Assembly (NCBI RefSeq): GCF_900104185.1
Contig: NZ_FNIZ01000002.1
Coordinates: 234,511-298,510 of the forward strand
Direction of reading: 5' to 3'
Length of the DNA stretch: 64,000 nucleotides
Source of the DNA: Halobacillus aidingensis
Lineage (GTDB): Bacteria > Bacillota > Bacilli > Bacillales > Halobacillaceae
Below are positions 61,035 through 64,000 of the stretch, piece after piece. The translations under genes and the position numbers were made by a program. The notes under the pieces were generated by a model. It was given only the letters and a program-made list of their open reading frames with translations, did no database searches and was not told where the DNA came from. Position 1 is the stretch's first letter; the number at the start of each line of letters is the position of its first letter.

Positions 61035-61053
61035 CCTCCAAAGAAGCAGTAAG

Positions 61054-62424
61054 CTATGAGAATACCCTTTTCGAAAGCATTTCTTCTAATTGTGGATATG
61101 CTTCAGTGTGATCGGTATGTGCAGCGACTGCTTTTAAGTGTTTTAAGATGTAATGACAATCTTCTTTATAAAGAGAGTACTTTTGGTACCCTTTTATCGT
61201 ACTCTCTGCGAAATCCCAAATGTCATCGTGAACGTTGCGATTCATGGACTCTGCTAAAAGACTGAGCATTTCCATGATTGTGATAATGACAGTAGAATTT
61301 TGACTGGCATATTCTCGAATATATCCGTAACTCTTATAAAGGAAATAATCAAAGCCATCGTGTTTGAGCCTCAACCTTACGTGATTTTCATCGTCTACCA
61401 AAATCGGTGAGAAGCTTGTAGCGTTCCCTATTTCTTTCAACAAGTCTGTGATCTGATACAATGTGTTGTTCACAGTTAACGGGTCGTTATTCCCCAAACC
61501 TTTTACAGCGACTTCCACTAACTTTTCCAGCCCGAACTCCAAGTCTTGAATTTCGGTTTTTTTCGTATCCACGCGAACAAGCTTTCTATATTTTTCTTCA
61601 TCAAACGTGTGGCTGCCCTGCCTGTAATCAAAAAGGGGAGTATTCTCTAGAATAAATTGACCAATCGACACTCTTAATTCAATGACAATATCATCGTTTT
61701 TAGCTTCTTCGATAATCTTTTGAAAATTAGCGGATTGCAGGTGTCCAGATCTCCTTGCATAAATGGTCTTTACTTCGCGATCGGCCCATCTTTCCTCACT
61801 ATATTCCTCTCCAACTGTGCTCCTGTATGGTCCGATTTCCTCTAATAATGAACTCCTAATCGTATTTCTGGTGGTCTTTTTCATATTCGATGTAATGTTG
61901 TGGACTTGAAGCCATGTCGAAGTATGGTTTACGAAATAGATGAACGTGACAGCAGCCACGAAAGTGACCATGACGGAAAACAGAGGGATAACGAAATACA
62001 CTTCATTAGAACTATTGCTCAAGAAAAGAATATTTAATAGGACATAAATGAAGCTCCCGTTAAAAATTCCGAGCACGTGTTGAGTGGGAGGTTCACTGAT
62101 GAAATTCAATACCATACGGGAGGAAAACTGCCCGCTCAGGGTAGTCAAAGCCACCAACAAAGAGTTGATTGTAAAGGCGCTTAGAGTTAAAACGCCACCA
62201 ATAAGTGTCGTAATTAACAGCCTCGTCGTCGCTCCGTTGAACACCATGCCATTCGGCACATGTTTATGTATATCTAAATAAGTATCAAAGAAAGCACTCA
62301 GCACTGATAACGCAAGGGCTACCCCGATATAACGAAGGGGCATCAACCATAGTGTTTGGTTGAGTTCATTCCGCCTTTCCCGTTTGGTCATAAAAAAATA
62401 ACGTTGTATGTCCGGCTTTTTCAT
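61054..62424 (-). CDS. DUF2254 family membrane protein
   Basis: Membrane protein of 456 residues. Four helices fill the first 190 residues (LMPLRYIGVALALSVLSAFFDTYLDI, LLITTLIGGVLTLSAFTINSLLVALTTLSGQFSSRMVLNF, and two more near 120 and 150); the soluble C-terminal half (about 200-450) is alpha-helical with a DUF2254 core (GLGNNDPLTVNNTLYQITDLL). Function unknown. Convergent with DUF3231. Confidence 0.85.
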   Translation of the reverse strand: MKKPDIQRYFFMTKRERRNELNQTLWLMPLRYIGVALALSVLSAFFDTYLDIHKHVPNGMVFNGATTRLLITTLIGGVLTLSAFTINSLLVALTTLSGQFSSRMVLNFISEPPTQHVLGIFNGSFIYVLLNILFLSNSSNEVYFVIPLFSVMVTFVAAVTFIYFVNHTSTWLQVHNITSNMKKTTRNTIRSSLLEEIGPYRSTVGEEYSEERWADREVKTIYARRSGHLQSANFQKIIEEAKNDDIVIELRVSIGQFILENTPLFDYRQGSHTFDEEKYRKLVRVDTKKTEIQDLEFGLEKLVEVAVKGLGNNDPLTVNNTLYQITDLLKEIGNATSFSPILVDDENHVRLRLKHDGFDYFLYKSYGYIREYASQNSTVIITIMEMLSLLAESMNRNVHDDIWDFAESTIKGYQKYSLYKEDCHYILKHLKAVAAHTDHTEAYPQLEEMLSKRVFS

Positions 62425-62700
62425 TTTGCCACTCCTATCACTTGATGGAATCGAATCACTTCTTGTATTTATCCATCTTACAGTTCTACCACAAATCTGT
62501 TTATTTTAATCTCTTATTCCCAACATAGGAGAAAGCGAAAGAGAGAAGGGTGGATGGAATATGGTAGGACCGGGAGTTGAGGAGGCAGAGATGATTTAAG
62601 AAATCAGAAAAAAGTGAATTCCCGAACATTTTCTATATTCATTGACCCATCTCTATTGGGTTGGTATGATTCTCCCTATAATTAAAAACAGATGCAGCAC

Positions 62701-62830
62701 CTTGTATAAGTTCAGGAATACGGCCTGAACGTTTCTACCAGCTACCGGAAATAGCTCGTCTACAAGGGGAGGAACGTCTATGTTTCTTTCCCTATGTAAA
62801 AGCACCGGTAGATGACCGGTGCTTTTTTTC
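62701..62830 (+). promoter_or_regulatory. Guanine-type purine riboswitch and terminator
   Basis: Aptamer 62701-62766: P1 CTTGTA / TACAAG, P2 GTTCAGG / CCTGAAC with loop AATACGG, junction GTTTCTACC, P3 AGCTA / TAGCT with loop ending AAAT. The J3/1 segment is GTCTAC; the C at the specificity position indicates guanine. The terminator (AAGCACCGGT / ACCGGTGCTT, 62800-62824, with seven T) follows. Ligand binding should stop transcription of the permease. Confidence 0.88.
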
Positions 62831-62849
62831 GTTTGTAGGAGGGGACATC

Positions 62850-64000
62850 ATGAGAAACTTTTTTCAATTCAAAGAACGTGAAACGAATTTTCAAAAAGAA
62901 ACGCTCGCTGGAATTACGACGTTTCTTTCCATGGCCTATATATTAGTCGTCAACCCGATCATTTTAAGTCAGGCAGGGATGGATAAAGGAGCGCTCTTTA
63001 CGGCTACCGCTTTATCTGCGATTGTCGGATCGCTGTTAATCGGGCTTATGGCCAACTTTCCTGTAGGAATTGCGCCGAGTATGGGGCTCAATTCATTCTT
63101 CACCTTTTCTGTTGTCATCGGGATGGGGATTGAATGGCAGGTCGCTTTAACCGGCGTCTTCATCGCTGGAATCATCTTTATGATTTTGAGTCTCTTGAAG
63201 ATCCGCGAGAAAATCATCAATGTGATTCCGAAAGACTTGAAACATGCGATTGCAGGTGGCATCGGCTTTTTCATTGCATTCATTGGTTTGAAAAATGCCG
63301 GCATCGTTGTCGGGAGCGAGGAAACGTTCGTATCGATCGGTCAGTTGACTTCTCCAACGACAGCTCTTGCTGCGTTCGGGTTTATCATAACGCTGATGAT
63401 GCTTGTGCGTGGCATTCGTGGAGGTATTTTTTACGGGATTGTCGTTACGAGCATCATAGGGATGATCGTTGGTTTAGTGGATGTGCCGAGCTCCGTAGTA
63501 GGGGAGATTCCAAGCCTTGAGCCAACCTTCGGCGTGGTGTTTCAGCATTTAGGAGATATCTTTAGACCGGAAGTCTTAGCTGTTATTTTCACTTTCTTGT
63601 TTGTCGCTTTCTTCGATACAGCCGGGGCGCTCATTGCTGTGGCCAGTCAGGCTGGAATCATGAAGGACAACAAAATTCCGAACGCAGGACGTGCCTTATT
63701 GGCTGACTCTACTTCAGGCGTGGCGGGAGCGATTTTTGGAACATCGACGACGGCTTCATTCGTTGAATCTTCTGCTGGGGTTGCTGTCGGCGGCCGTACA
63801 GGATTTACGAGCGTTGTCATCTCGATCTGTTTCTTTATCGCGTTGTTCTTTTCGCCTGTCCTTGGTGTCATTACACCAGAAGTGACGGCACCTGCACTGA
63901 TCATCGTCGGTGCTCTTATGGCGACAGAGGTGAAAGAAATCGATTGGAGTCGGTTTGAAATCGTCGTGCCGGCATTCGTCACGATCATCATGATGCCGCT
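62850..64000 (+). CDS. pbuG: NCS2/AzgA-family guanine-hypoxanthine permease, 3' partial
   Basis: Purine:proton symporter; the first 383 codons are in the window and the frame is still open at 64000. N-terminal FKERETNFQKETLAGITTFLSMAYILVVNP and the SMGLNSFFTF and FVAFFDTAGALIAVASQAG blocks define the AzgA/PbuG branch of NCS2. ATG with TAGGAGGGG upstream. A guanine riboswitch directly before it agrees with PbuG rather than an adenine-specific transporter (PbuO has a similar sequence, so the symbol is probable, not certain). Confidence 0.9.
   Translation, partial: MRNFFQFKERETNFQKETLAGITTFLSMAYILVVNPIILSQAGMDKGALFTATALSAIVGSLLIGLMANFPVGIAPSMGLNSFFTFSVVIGMGIEWQVALTGVFIAGIIFMILSLLKIREKIINVIPKDLKHAIAGGIGFFIAFIGLKNAGIVVGSEETFVSIGQLTSPTTALAAFGFIITLMMLVRGIRGGIFYGIVVTSIIGMIVGLVDVPSSVVGEIPSLEPTFGVVFQHLGDIFRPEVLAVIFTFLFVAFFDTAGALIAVASQAGIMKDNKIPNAGRALLADSTSGVAGAIFGTSTTASFVESSAGVAVGGRTGFTSVVISICFFIALFFSPVLGVITPEVTAPALIIVGALMATEVKEIDWSRFEIVVPAFVTIIMMP

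Noticed and set aside
1-64000. rRNA, tRNA, transposase, integrase or phage genes
   Set aside because: Looked for conserved rRNA blocks, tRNA-like cloverleaves and DDE/recombinase motifs; none found.

Overview
The window looks like chromosomal DNA of a low-to-moderate GC, Gram-positive, spore-former-type Bacillaceae bacterium. Strong AGGAGG ribosome binding sites, frequent intrinsic terminators, TPP, Mn2+ (yybP-ykoY) and guanine riboswitches, a SigB-type promoter, a Fur box and B. subtilis-type genes (lutABC, yfkAB, ykoY, dapF, thiT) all point there. A halophilic genus such as Halobacillus is my best guess, but this is inference. No rRNA, tRNA, transposase, phage gene or CRISPR array was seen.

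Layout. 0-9.7 kb: the end of a fused siderophore permease, dapF, a YjbQ-family gene, an unannotated type I holin-like toxin, a YeeE/YedE sulfur transporter, a 3D-domain exoprotein, a tiny basic Cys peptide, and a membrane pair (zinc-ribbon/FxLYD protein plus a PDZ-less HtrA-like protease). 9.8-20 kb: flavin amine oxidase, SIMPL protein, ZupT, a truncated YgjP-like protein, YfkAB radical SAM, SDR plus esterase, TPP-riboswitch thiT, a PLD-family enzyme and a SigB-type general stress protein. 20-29 kb: DUF1028 protein; a complete L-lactate module (lutP, lutR, lutABC) with two matching palindromic operators; an ArsR/DUF2087 regulator with its MFS exporter. 29-36 kb: formate dehydrogenase (fdhD, fdhF, DUF1641) and a Mn2+ riboswitch driving a Spo0M-like gene and a TerC protein. 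36-45 kb: DUF456, aldo/keto reductase, penicillin acylase, SRPBCC, a Fur-boxed siderophore ATPase, DUF2332 and an APH-like kinase.

45.2-51.1 kb is the most interesting region: a heterocycloanthracin/sonorensin-type thiazole peptide (TOMM) cluster. It holds a precursor with 17 cysteines, mostly in Cys-X-X repeats, followed by a ThiF-like maturation protein, a fused cyclodehydratase/YcaO protein and a double-domain SagB-type dehydrogenase. No exporter, protease or obvious immunity gene lies beside it.

51-64 kb: DinB protein, Zn-dependent formaldehyde/alcohol dehydrogenase, two MFS transporters (one divergent from an ArsR-rhodanese fusion), a frameshifted metallo-hydrolase, an Lrp regulator, an RsbR-like STAS protein, DUF3231, DUF2254, and a guanine riboswitch before a purine permease that runs off the window.

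Non-coding DNA is unusually structured. At least nine full or partial copies of a large palindromic repeat family lie at four loci, often as a minus/plus pair. There are also four intergenic arrays with strict 20- or 21-nt period, and a GGTTCCAGGTAC repeat at 27-nt spacing.
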